From the NCBI GenBank assembly GCA_018222585.1, contig JAAFAB010000003.1, positions 124,001 to 188,000 of the forward strand: a stretch of 64,000 nt of DNA. The letters run 5' to 3'. Under the pieces are notes generated by a model. The model ran no database searches. It saw only the letters and a list, made by a program, of their open reading frames with translations, and was not told the DNA's origin. Below are positions 16,467 to 24,177 of this stretch, in pieces. The position numbers and the translations under genes were made by a program. This stretch comes from Paracoccaceae bacterium (GTDB taxonomy: Bacteria; Pseudomonadota; Alphaproteobacteria; Rhodobacterales; Rhodobacteraceae). Within the stretch, counting starts at the first letter, position 1. Each line of letters starts with the position of its first letter.

Positions 16467-17378
16467 ATGTACACCGTCTGCGCCCTCTACCACTTCACCC
16501 GTTTCGAGGATCCCGCCGCGCTGAAGGCGCCGCTGGAGGCCCTTTGCGCCGCAGAAAAGATCTGCGGCTCGCTGCTGCTGGCGCGCGAGGGGATCAACGG
16601 CACCATCGCCGGCCCCGCCGCCGGGATCGAGGCGGTGCTGGGCCATATCCGCGCCCTGCCCGGCTGCGGCGATCTGGAATGGAAACTGTCCACGGCCAGC
16701 GAACGCCCCTTCGCCCGCATGAAGGTGCGGCTGAAGAAGGAGATCGTCACCATGGGCCAGCCCGATGTCGATCCGCTGGCCCGGGTCGGCCACTATGTCG
16801 AGCCCGCCGACTGGAACGCGCTGATCCGCTCCGAGGACGTGGCGGTGATCGACACCCGCAACGATTACGAGGTCGCCATCGGCACCTTCGAGGGCGCCGT
16901 CGATCCGCAGACCGAGAGCTTCCGCGACTTCCCCGCCTGGTGGGAGGCCAACAAGGACCGTTTCCACAACAAGCGCATCGCGATGTTCTGCACCGGCGGC
17001 ATCCGCTGCGAGAAGTCGACGAATTACCTTCTGGGTCAGGGGGTTGAGGACGTTTACCACTTGAAGGGCGGCATCCTGAAGTACCTTGAGGAGGTTCCCG
17101 CCGGAGACAGCGCCTGGCAGGGCGACTGCTTTGTCTTCGACCGCCGCGTCTCGGTCGGGCACGGGCTGGCGGAGGGCCCGCACGAGCTGTGCCACGCCTG
17201 CCGCCGCCCGATCCTGCCCGCCGACCGCGCCCGGCCCGAGTACGAGGAAGGCGTGTCCTGCCACCTCTGCGCCGGCGAAACCTCCGAGACCGACAAGGCC
17301 CGGTTCCGCGAACGCCAGAAGCAGATCGCCCTGGCGAAGGCGCGCGGCGAAAGCCACCTCGGCGGTTTCGAGGGCTGA
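16467..17378 (+). CDS. trhO: tRNA uridine(34) hydroxylase, rhodanese-like
   Basis: 303 residues from ATG 16467. The N-terminal acylphosphatase-like domain contains LLLAREGINGTIAG, typical of TrhO/YceA. The central rhodanese domain has DTRNDYE and the active loop CTGGIRCEK (C175, C181). A C-terminal cysteine-rich segment (CHACRRP ... CHLC) may bind zinc. The family forms 5-hydroxyuridine at tRNA position 34 using oxygen. The stop overlaps the next start (TGATG), so the two genes are probably co-translated. Confidence 0.92.
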   Translation: MYTVCALYHFTRFEDPAALKAPLEALCAAEKICGSLLLAREGINGTIAGPAAGIEAVLGHIRALPGCGDLEWKLSTASERPFARMKVRLKKEIVTMGQPDVDPLARVGHYVEPADWNALIRSEDVAVIDTRNDYEVAIGTFEGAVDPQTESFRDFPAWWEANKDRFHNKRIAMFCTGGIRCEKSTNYLLGQGVEDVYHLKGGILKYLEEVPAGDSAWQGDCFVFDRRVSVGHGLAEGPHELCHACRRPILPADRARPEYEEGVSCHLCAGETSETDKARFRERQKQIALAKARGESHLGGFEG

Positions 17379-17911
17379 TGGCCCGGGTCATCTTCCTGCA
17401 TGGCGCTTCGAGCGCCGGGAAATCGACCCTGGCCCGGGCCCTGCAGGACGCCCTGCCAACGCCCTGGTGGCATATCTCGATCGACAAGCTGCGCGATTCA
17501 GGGGTGCTGCCCTCGGCGCGCTTCGCCAGCGGCGAATTCGACTGGCCTGCCTCCCGAGCGGCGTTCTTCGCCGGCTTCCATGCCTCTCTCGGCGCCTACC
17601 TGGCCGCGGGCAACGACCTGATCCTTGAGCATGTCCTCGACACGCCCGGCTGGCGCGAGGAGCTGGCACAGGTCTTCGCCGGCCACCAGGTGCTCTTCGT
17701 GGCGTTGCATTGCCCGCTGGAGGTTCTGGAGGCCCGCGAGACCGCTCGGGGCAATCGCCCCAGGGGCAGCGCCGCGCAGGATTTCCATCGCATTCACAAG
17801 GGCCTGACCTACGACCTGGAACTGCAGAGCCTGGACGGGACCAGGCACAACCTGGCCCGGGTGACGGCGGCGCTCGACGCCCCCCTGCGCTCCGTCTTCA
17901 GCATGAGTTGA
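17378..17911 (+). CDS. Chloramphenicol-phosphotransferase-like P-loop kinase
   Basis: 177 residues starting inside the trhO stop. The Walker A motif GASSAGKST is at 9-17, followed by SIDKLRD and EHVL, which fit the CPT family (PF07931) of small-molecule kinases. Known members phosphorylate chloramphenicol, but most chromosomal copies have unknown substrates, so antibiotic resistance should not be assumed. The overlap with trhO suggests co-expression. Confidence 0.8.
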   Translation: MARVIFLHGASSAGKSTLARALQDALPTPWWHISIDKLRDSGVLPSARFASGEFDWPASRAAFFAGFHASLGAYLAAGNDLILEHVLDTPGWREELAQVFAGHQVLFVALHCPLEVLEARETARGNRPRGSAAQDFHRIHKGLTYDLELQSLDGTRHNLARVTAALDAPLRSVFSMS

Positions 17912-18314
17912 AGTCCGGCCCGCCTGCGGAGTCCCCGAAGCGCAGGTGACGCCAGCGAGGGGCGAAGGCGACACCAGATACTGCCCCCTGCAGAGACGAC
18001 AGGATCGCGGTCGCCCGCAAGCGGCCCGCATCGCAAAGAACGGACCGACGGCAACAAGTAGAGGGGGCGGGGGGCTACGCCCCCCTCTTGAGCCTGCGGC
18101 TCAATTCCCCCCGGTTGGCAGCCCTTGGCATCGAGGGAGGTCTCCCCTGCGGACCTCGGCACCGAACCTGGCCGGGTCGCCGCAGGGCCCCGGCACACCG
18201 CGTCATGTCCATTCGCCGGCTCCATCCCGTCCGCCGAAGGTAGCGGACAGCAGCCCACCGCAAGGCGTCGGATCACCATGCACACCGGATTTACCCCCGG
18301 CAACAGCCCCATCT
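17912..18314. other. 403 nt gap between the CPT-like gene and fliP
   Basis: No credible gene. Two inverted repeats lie back to back: AGAGGGGG...CCCCCCTCT (about 18060-18089) and TTGAGCC/GGCTCAA (18089-18105) around three bases. They probably end transcription of the convergent CPT-like and fliP units. Confidence 0.5.
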
Positions 18315-19064
18315 TCAGAAGTAACTTCGCACCAGGCTGCCCGCCAGCAGGCTCCAGCCGTCGGCGACGACGAAGAAGGAAAGCTTGAAAGGCAGGGAGA
18401 CGATGGCCGGCGGCACCATCATCATGCCCATCGACATCAGGATCGCCGCGACGACGAGGTCGATGATCAGGAACGGCAGGAAGATCAGGAAGCCGATCTG
18501 GAAGGCACGCGAGATTTCCGAGATCATGAAGCTGGGGATCAGGACGGAAAGCGGCGCCTCGGGGCCGGTCACTATCTGCGCGGCATCGGGGCGCAGAGCG
18601 GCCAGGGCCTCGAACGTGCCGGGATCCATCCGGTTGGCCATGAAGCCACGGAAGGGGTCGATGGCGCGCGGCAGGGCCTCCTCGACCGTCAGGGTTTCCT
18701 CGATCAGCGGCGAGATGCCCTGCTCCCAGGCTTCGCGCACCACCGGGTCCATGATGTACCAGGTCAGGAAGAGCGCCAGGCTGACGATCAGCATGTTCGG
18801 CGGCGCCTGCTGCAGCCCGAGCGCCTGGCGCAGGATCGACAGCACGGTGACCAGGAAGGGGAAGCAGGTGAGTGTAATCAGGATCCCCGGCGCCACGCTG
18901 AGCAGGGTGATCAGCAGGATCAGCTGGATCCCCCTGGCCGAGAGCGAGTCCCCCTCGCCGAGGTTCAGCGAGAGCTCCTGTGCCGCCAGTGGCACCGGCA
19001 TGGCCAGCAGGGCGAGGGGGACCAGCGCCGCCAGGGCCAGGAGAATTCTTCTCCGCCCGCTCAT
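18315..19064 (-). CDS. fliP: Flagellar type III export gate protein FliP
   Basis: 249 residues. A cleavable signal peptide (about 1-28, ending LAAQE) is typical of FliP. Four membrane segments follow, with family signatures LTCFPFLVTVLSILRQALG, TWYIMDPV and FQIGFLIFLPFLIIDLVVAAILMSMGMMM. FliP forms the core of the export gate with FliQ and FliR. It is last in the minus-strand fliF-fliH-fliN-fliP operon, 24 nt after fliN. Confidence 0.96.
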   Translation of the reverse strand: MSGRRRILLALAALVPLALLAMPVPLAAQELSLNLGEGDSLSARGIQLILLITLLSVAPGILITLTCFPFLVTVLSILRQALGLQQAPPNMLIVSLALFLTWYIMDPVVREAWEQGISPLIEETLTVEEALPRAIDPFRGFMANRMDPGTFEALAALRPDAAQIVTGPEAPLSVLIPSFMISEISRAFQIGFLIFLPFLIIDLVVAAILMSMGMMMVPPAIVSLPFKLSFFVVADGWSLLAGSLVRSYF

Positions 19065-19087
19065 GGATCAGCTCCCGCGCCGCATGG

Positions 19088-19372
19088 TCAGAGTTCGCCC
19101 GAGAGGTCGGTGACCTCGGTCAGGCGGACGGCAAGCTGGCCGGCATTGTCGCCCTCCATCTCCTCCAGCTCTCCACGGGCGATCAACCGGTCGCCAACAT
19201 AGAGCTCCACCGGGTCCTCGACACGACGGTCCAGCGGCAGCACGGAATCCCGGGTCAGCTTCAGCAGGTCACGGATCAGCGGCCGCGCCTTGCCGACCGA
19301 GATCGTGATCTCGATCGGAACCACGGTGAAGGGATTGGCCTTGCCGGCGGTTTCGGAGGGGGCGTCATCCAT
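19088..19372 (-). CDS. fliN: Flagellar motor switch protein FliN
   Basis: 94 residues from ATG 19372, about the usual short FliN length. The SpoA/surface-presentation fold is visible: VPIEITISVGKARPLIRDLLKLTRDSVLPLDR followed by DPVELYVGDRLIARGELEEMEG. FliN forms the lower C-ring and binds FliH during export. The start overlaps the end of fliH by 8 nt. No fliG or fliM is found in the window. Confidence 0.94.
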   Translation of the reverse strand: MDDAPSETAGKANPFTVVPIEITISVGKARPLIRDLLKLTRDSVLPLDRRVEDPVELYVGDRLIARGELEEMEGDNAGQLAVRLTEVTDLSGEL

Positions 19373-19961
19373 GGTCCTCTTTCCTTTCCTGTTGCGCGAA
19401 GAACCCCGCCAGGGCGTTGCGAATGCCATCGCTGACCTCGCCGAGGTCGATCTGCGTCTCCTCCTCGGAGAAGCGCAGGAACACCTGCCCTTCCGACAGC
19501 GTGTCGTCGCCGCGGATCGCCACCGGGAAGCCAAAGTCCTGTTCGGTCAGGCTTTCCAGCACCGGCAGGTTATCGGGCGCGACCAGGATCTCGACCTCGA
19601 CCGTGGCCCGCGCGCGCGCCAGTTCCTGCAGCTGGTCGATGATCCGCAGCGCCAGGCTATCGCCCATGCTCTCGGGCAGCAGCTTGCCGACGATATCCTC
19701 AAGCAGGGGCTTCACCGCCGAAAGCACATGCCCATGCGCCTCGTGGTAGGTGAAGGAAAGATCCTGCAGGTTGCGCGCCAGGTCGGCGGCGATATGGCCC
19801 TGTTCGTCACGGGCGGCGCGGGCGGCATCGTCCCAGCCGGCCTTGTAGCCGTTCTCGAAGGCCTCAAGGCGGATCGTCTCGAGCTCCTCCTCGGAGAGTC
19901 CGGGGGCCTGGATCGCACGCGGGGCACCGAAGTCCTCGAGGATATGGGCAATCGCCTTCAT
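19365..19961 (-). CDS. fliH: Flagellar export apparatus protein FliH
   Basis: 198 residues. The N-terminal half is acidic and helical (ESLSEEELETIRLEAFENGYKAGWDD-like heptad region about 20-60), and the C-terminal half (about 110-195) resembles the FliH/HrpE stator domain. FliH regulates the ATPase FliI. It begins four bases inside the fliF stop and overlaps fliN by 8 nt, so it is translationally coupled. Assignment rests on position plus weak sequence features, as usual for FliH. Confidence 0.85.
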   Translation of the reverse strand: MKAIAHILEDFGAPRAIQAPGLSEEELETIRLEAFENGYKAGWDDAARAARDEQGHIAADLARNLQDLSFTYHEAHGHVLSAVKPLLEDIVGKLLPESMGDSLALRIIDQLQELARARATVEVEILVAPDNLPVLESLTEQDFGFPVAIRGDDTLSEGQVFLRFSEEETQIDLGEVSDGIRNALAGFFAQQERKEDHG

Positions 19962-21565
19962 GCGGTCTCCTCCCCTTCTTCCAGCCAGCTTCGCAGGATC
20001 TCCATGGTCTCGTCCTTGCGGTCCTCGATCAGCGCCTGGAGCTTCCGGACAGGATCCTCGCCGCTGCCGCCCTCACCGTCGAAATCGGCCATCATCGGGA
20101 AGCCGCCACCGTCGTCGTCGCCGCCGAAACCGCCCAGGGCCGGCAGGTCGGGCAGTGCGTAGTCTTCCTCTATCTCGCCATCCAGCGCCTCGGCGCTGCC
20201 ATCGGCGAGCAGTGGCACCTCCTGCGCCTGGCGAGTCAGCACCGGCCGAACCACGAAAAGGCCGAGCACCAGCGCCACCAGGGCCAGGACCGCCATCTGG
20301 ATCAACGACATGACGTCGAGATGGATGCGGTCAAGCAGCCCCGGGGCGGCCAGCGTGCCAAGCTCGCTCACCGGTTCGAACTGCATCGACTTGATGGTGA
20401 TCACATCGCCACGCTCAGCGTCGAAGGCCACCGCCGAGGCGACGAGTTCGCGAAGGTTGTCAAGCTCTTCCGGGCTGCGGTCGGTGAAGGTCTCGGCGCC
20501 GTCGGCATCGGTGGTCACCGTGCCGTTGACCAGGACCGCCACCGTCATGCGGCTGATCGCCCCGGCGGCACGCAGCACCTCGCGGTTCACCTCCGAGACC
20601 TCGTAGTTGACCCTCTCGCGCGTGCCGGTCTGCTGCGAGGTCGAATTGCCACCGCTGCCACCCGCCTGTCCGCCGGGGACGTTCGAGGCCACGGTGACAC
20701 TGCCCCCGGCCGCATTCTGCGAGCTCTCGCTGTTCTCTTCGCTGTCGGTCGAGATCGCCACGCGACCCTGCGGGTCGAACCGCCGCTCGCGGATCGATTC
20801 GCTCTCGGTGTTGGTCTCGACCGCCACCTCGACCACGGCGTTGCCGAAGCCGACCCGCGCCTCGAGCAGGCGCTGCACCTTCTCCTTCAGCTCCTCGGCG
20901 CGGTCCTTTCCTGAGGGCGCGCCAGAGGTCTCGTCCGCCAGGCCGACAAGCTCGCCCGAGTCGTCGATCACAGCCACGTCGTCGGGGTCGAGCCCCGCAA
21001 CCGCGGAGGCGACCAGGTAGCGCAACGCCTTGGCCTGGCTCGCGGAAATCTCTCCCGAGGAGGTCAGGGCGACGGAGGCGGTCGGCCGCAGGTCGCGCTG
21101 GAAGGGCGAGGCGCCCTGGTGCGCGATATGCACCCGCGCGGCGGCGATCTGAGGCGAGGCGGCGATGGTGCGCGCAAGTTCCCCCTCCTTGGCGCGCCAG
21201 TAGGCGGCGTCGAACATCTGGCTGGTGGTGCCGAAGCCCGAAAGATTATCCAGTAATTCATAGCCTTGCGAGGAGTTGCGCGGCAGCCCTTCGGCGGCGA
21301 GGGTCATCCGCAGCTCATCCCGCCGGGCCCCCTCGACGTAGATCGACCCGCCCTGAACCTCGTAGATCACGCCGCGCTGGTCCAGCGCGCGCACGATCTC
21401 GCCCGCCTGGCCGTTTTCGAGACCGGAGTAGAGCAGCGACAGCGAGGGCTGCGCGGCCATGCGCGCCAGGCCCAGCACGGCCCCGAACATGGCGAGCGCA
21501 GCCAGTATCGCGATGATTCGCCGCCTTGGCTCCAGATTGGTCCACAGGGTGAAAAGTTGTCGCAA
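19958..21565 (-). CDS. fliF: Flagellar MS-ring protein FliF
   Basis: About 535 residues. The TTG at 21565 is preferred because GGGAG stands 7 nt before it; a TTG at 21601 in frame is possible but poorly spaced. The first membrane helix is near residues 17-35, two ring-building domains follow (LYSGLENGQAGEIV, then DYLVASAVAGLDPDDVAVID-like region), a low-complexity Ser/Gly loop spans about 285-325, and a second membrane helix lies near 425-445. The acidic C-terminus binds FliG. It starts the fliF-fliH-fliN-fliP operon, divergent from fliL. Confidence 0.95.
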   Translation of the reverse strand: MRQLFTLWTNLEPRRRIIAILAALAMFGAVLGLARMAAQPSLSLLYSGLENGQAGEIVRALDQRGVIYEVQGGSIYVEGARRDELRMTLAAEGLPRNSSQGYELLDNLSGFGTTSQMFDAAYWRAKEGELARTIAASPQIAAARVHIAHQGASPFQRDLRPTASVALTSSGEISASQAKALRYLVASAVAGLDPDDVAVIDDSGELVGLADETSGAPSGKDRAEELKEKVQRLLEARVGFGNAVVEVAVETNTESESIRERRFDPQGRVAISTDSEENSESSQNAAGGSVTVASNVPGGQAGGSGGNSTSQQTGTRERVNYEVSEVNREVLRAAGAISRMTVAVLVNGTVTTDADGAETFTDRSPEELDNLRELVASAVAFDAERGDVITIKSMQFEPVSELGTLAAPGLLDRIHLDVMSLIQMAVLALVALVLGLFVVRPVLTRQAQEVPLLADGSAEALDGEIEEDYALPDLPALGGFGGDDDGGGFPMMADFDGEGGSGEDPVRKLQALIEDRKDETMEILRSWLEEGEETA

Positions 21566-21625
21566 ACCACGTCTCCCGTCCGACCGGCGTTCTGCCGGCA
21601 ATGCCCCCTAATTGGCCGAACGGGC

Positions 21626-21640
21626 TTAATAATCGGTTAG
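21626..21640. promoter_or_regulatory. CtrA-like site in the fliF-fliL divergent promoter
   Basis: TTAA, seven bases, then TTAG (21626-21640) is one base off the CtrA consensus TTAA-N7-TTAA and lies midway between the divergent fliF and fliL starts. CtrA activates flagellar genes in many Rhodobacterales. A single short match, so suggestive only. Confidence 0.4.
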
Positions 21641-21695
21641 TGCCTGCACGCTTATAACGCCGGAGACGATACTTTCTGCGGAGTGCCCGAAACGG

Positions 21696-22190
21696 ATGGC
21701 CGAAGCTGCGACCGAGACAGAGGAAGAGCCGAAGAAGCCTTCGAAACTGCCGTTGATCATCGCCCTGGTGGGGGCGTTGGCCGGCGGTGGCGGGACGTTC
21801 TTCGCAATCTACTCCGGGATGATCCTGGGCAGCGACGCCGCGGGCGCCGACGCCCATGCGGAGGACGTCCAGGACCCCTTCGTCGCACCCGACGTGGTCT
21901 ATGTGCCCATCGACCCGATGGTGATCTCTCTCGGCAAGGCGTCGGAGGGACGCCACCTGCGCTTCACCGCCAATATCGAGGTGCCATCGAACCAGGAAGC
22001 CAATGTGACCAAGGTGATTCCGCGCATCGTCGACGTACTGAACGGCTACCTGCGCGCGCTGCGGATGGAGGACCTTGAAGATCCCGCGGCGCTGGTCCGC
22101 ATCCGCTCGCAGATGTTGCGACGGATCCAGGTGGTGACCGGACCCGATGCCGTAAGTGACCTGCTGATCGTGGAATTCGTGCTGAACTGA
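21696..22190 (+). CDS. fliL: Flagellar basal-body protein FliL (copy 1)
   Basis: 164 residues. A short acidic cytoplasmic N-terminus precedes one membrane helix (about 18-42) and a periplasmic FliL domain with YVPIDPMVISLGK and LRFTANIEV. The end (SDLLIVEFVLN) is typical. FliL rings surround the stator and tune MotAB. A second FliL-like gene is at 31325-31834. This copy starts the fliL-DUF6468-motE-motA unit. Confidence 0.9.
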   Translation: MAEAATETEEEPKKPSKLPLIIALVGALAGGGGTFFAIYSGMILGSDAAGADAHAEDVQDPFVAPDVVYVPIDPMVISLGKASEGRHLRFTANIEVPSNQEANVTKVIPRIVDVLNGYLRALRMEDLEDPAALVRIRSQMLRRIQVVTGPDAVSDLLIVEFVLN

Positions 22191-22202
22191 GGGGGAACCA
22201 GA

Positions 22203-22592
22203 ATGGAACTCATTGCCGATATCCTGCTTGTCGCCGGGGCCCTTGGAGCCGGCTTCTACTGCTACATCCTGGCCCGGCGACTGTCGCGCTTCAATGATCT
22301 GGAAAACGGCATGGGCGGCGCGGTGGCGGTGCTTTCTGCGCAGGTCGACGACCTCTCGAAGACCCTGCAGCAGGCACGCGGGGCGGCCACCGACTCAAGC
22401 AGCTCCCTGGAGCAGTTGACCGAGCGCGCAGAACAGGTGGCCAAGCGGCTGGAGCTTCTGGTGGCCTCGATGCACGACCTCGATGTCAGCGCCCAGAGGG
22501 CCTCGCCGGAACCTGAACCGCCCGCCGTTTTCGCCCGCCACCGCAGCACCTCCGGCAGTCCGTCGGGCAAGCCGTCCGGCGGCGGTCACTGA
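22203..22592 (+). CDS. Flagellar-cluster membrane coiled-coil protein (DUF6468-like)
   Basis: 129 residues. One N-terminal membrane helix (about 5-24) is followed by RLSRFNDLENGMGGAVAVLS and a long helical coiled-coil (about 40-92), then a Ser/Pro/Gly tail. The layout resembles small proteins found beside fliL in alphaproteobacterial flagellar clusters (DUF6468); the domain name is tentative. It lies 12 nt after fliL and 9 nt before the MotE-like gene, so a motor-assembly role is likely but unproven. Confidence 0.65.
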   Translation: MELIADILLVAGALGAGFYCYILARRLSRFNDLENGMGGAVAVLSAQVDDLSKTLQQARGAATDSSSSLEQLTERAEQVAKRLELLVASMHDLDVSAQRASPEPEPPAVFARHRSTSGSPSGKPSGGGH

Positions 22593-22601
22593 GGGGGCGT
22601 C

Positions 22602-23261
22602 ATGGCGAAACGCGCGAAGTCATCGAACCGCACCACAGCGACAGGTCCCACGCCAAAAGCCAGGACCCGGCGACGGCGATCTCGTCCGCGGCGCGGAACC
22701 CTGGCACTCATCGCCGGGCTGCTGCTGGCGTCGGCGCTGCTGCGTGTCGCACTCCATTCCGACCAGGTTTTCGCCCTCGACAGCGCCCCGCCCGACCATG
22801 GCGCGCCGCTGCCCCCAGCCAATGCCGAGAGCGCGACGACCTGCGAACAGCCGCCCGAGATCGAGGCGATGCTGCAGGCCTTCGACGCCCGCGACGCGCG
22901 GTTGAGCCAACGCGAGGCCCAGGTGCGCGACCGAATGAACGCCCTGGCGATTGCCGACGAGGAGATCGAGAAGAAACTGGTGCAGCTGGAAACCGCCGAG
23001 GCTGCGCTGCAGGCCACGCTGGCCCTCGCCGACCGTGCCGCGGAGAACGACATCACGCAGCTGATCTCGGTCTATGAAAACATGAAGCCCAAGCAGGCCG
23101 CCATGCTCTTCGAGCAGATGGACCCGGAGTTCTCGGCCGGCTTCCTCGGCCGGATGCGACCCGAGGCGGCAGCGCAGGTCATGGCCGGCCTCTCGGCCGA
23201 GCGCGCCTATGCGATCAGTGTCATTCTGGCCGGGAGAAATTCATCTGTTCCAAAGGAATGA
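22602..23261 (+). CDS. MotE-like flagellar stator chaperone (MgtE_N fold)
   Basis: 219 residues. A very basic cytoplasmic N-terminus (1-32, Arg-rich) precedes one membrane helix (about 33-52), a coiled-coil (about 85-145) and a MgtE_N-like domain with ISVYENMKPKQAAMLFEQMDPEFSAGFLGRM. That is the MotE architecture; MotE is a periplasmic chaperone for the stator component MotC in rhizobia. It lies just before motA, supporting a stator role. Naming is by domain layout and position. Confidence 0.78.
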   Translation: MAKRAKSSNRTTATGPTPKARTRRRRSRPRRGTLALIAGLLLASALLRVALHSDQVFALDSAPPDHGAPLPPANAESATTCEQPPEIEAMLQAFDARDARLSQREAQVRDRMNALAIADEEIEKKLVQLETAEAALQATLALADRAAENDITQLISVYENMKPKQAAMLFEQMDPEFSAGFLGRMRPEAAAQVMAGLSAERAYAISVILAGRNSSVPKE

Positions 23262-23304
23262 TGCGTAGCGTGAGAGGCGGAGAGTTGGATTCGGGGCGGC
23301 CCAG

Positions 23305-24177
23305 ATGATTGGTTTCGTAGGTATCGGCGTCATTTTCGTGATGGTCTTCGGCGGCTACATCCTGGCCGGCGGCAAGCTTGGCATCATCATCAAGTCCCTG
23401 CCCTTCGAGATGATGATGATCGGCGGCGCGGCCGTTGGCGCCTTTCTGATCTCCAACGACATGTCAGCGGTGAAACACACCGCCAAGGACATCGGCAAGG
23501 TCTTCAAGGGACCCAAGTGGAAGCATGAGGACTACCGCGACCTCCTCTGCCTGCTGTTCGAGCTGATCAGACTGGCCCGGCAGAACCCGGTGGCGATCGA
23601 GGAGCATATCGAGGACCCCGAGAACTCCGCCATTTTCTCGAAATATCCGCGCATCGTGGCCGACAAGGAGGCCATCGCGCTGATCTGCGACACCATGCGT
23701 TCGGCCTCGATGAACTACGACGACCCGCACCAGGTGGAAGAGGTGCTGGACAAGCGGATGGAGGCGAACCTGAACCACGCCCAACACTCCAGCCATGCGC
23801 TGCAGTCGATGGCGGACGGTCTGCCGGCACTGGGTATCGTCGCCGCCGTGCTGGGGGTGATCAAGACGATGGCCTCGATCGACCAGCCGCCCGAAGTCCT
23901 GGGCAAGATGATCGGCGGCGCGCTGGTCGGCACCTTCCTCGGTGTCTTCCTGGCCTACGGCCTGGTCGGTCCCTTCGCCGCCAAGCTGAAGACCGTGCTC
24001 GACGAAGACGGACATTTCTATCAGCTCATTCGCGAGGTACTGGTCGCCAACCTGCACAACCACGCAACCAATATCTGCATCGAGGTCGGGCGACAGAATA
24101 CACCCTCGCACTGCCGCCCCAGCTTTTCGGAGCTGGAGGAGGCGCTGAAGGACGTCAAGAGCAGCGGGGCCGCCTGA
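23305..24177 (+). CDS. motA: Flagellar motor stator protein MotA
   Basis: 290 residues with four membrane segments: two near the N-terminus (about 3-21 and 33-50) and two near 170-220 (GLPALGIVAAVLGVIKTM, the family signature, then GTFLGVFLAYGLVGPFA). The large cytoplasmic loop between carries the charged residues that touch FliG (around KRMEANLNHAQHSSHALQSM). MotA forms the proton-driven stator with MotB; no motB is present in this window. The stop overlaps the next start by one base. Confidence 0.96.
   Translation: MIGFVGIGVIFVMVFGGYILAGGKLGIIIKSLPFEMMMIGGAAVGAFLISNDMSAVKHTAKDIGKVFKGPKWKHEDYRDLLCLLFELIRLARQNPVAIEEHIEDPENSAIFSKYPRIVADKEAIALICDTMRSASMNYDDPHQVEEVLDKRMEANLNHAQHSSHALQSMADGLPALGIVAAVLGVIKTMASIDQPPEVLGKMIGGALVGTFLGVFLAYGLVGPFAAKLKTVLDEDGHFYQLIREVLVANLHNHATNICIEVGRQNTPSHCRPSFSELEEALKDVKSSGAA

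Noticed and set aside
17378..17911. Antibiotic (chloramphenicol) resistance gene
   Set aside because: CPT-fold membership alone does not show the substrate; context is tRNA modification, not resistance.
17809..18312. Minus-strand 167-codon frame before fliP
   Set aside because: No ribosome site, no recognisable domain, and it overlaps the end of the CPT-like gene.
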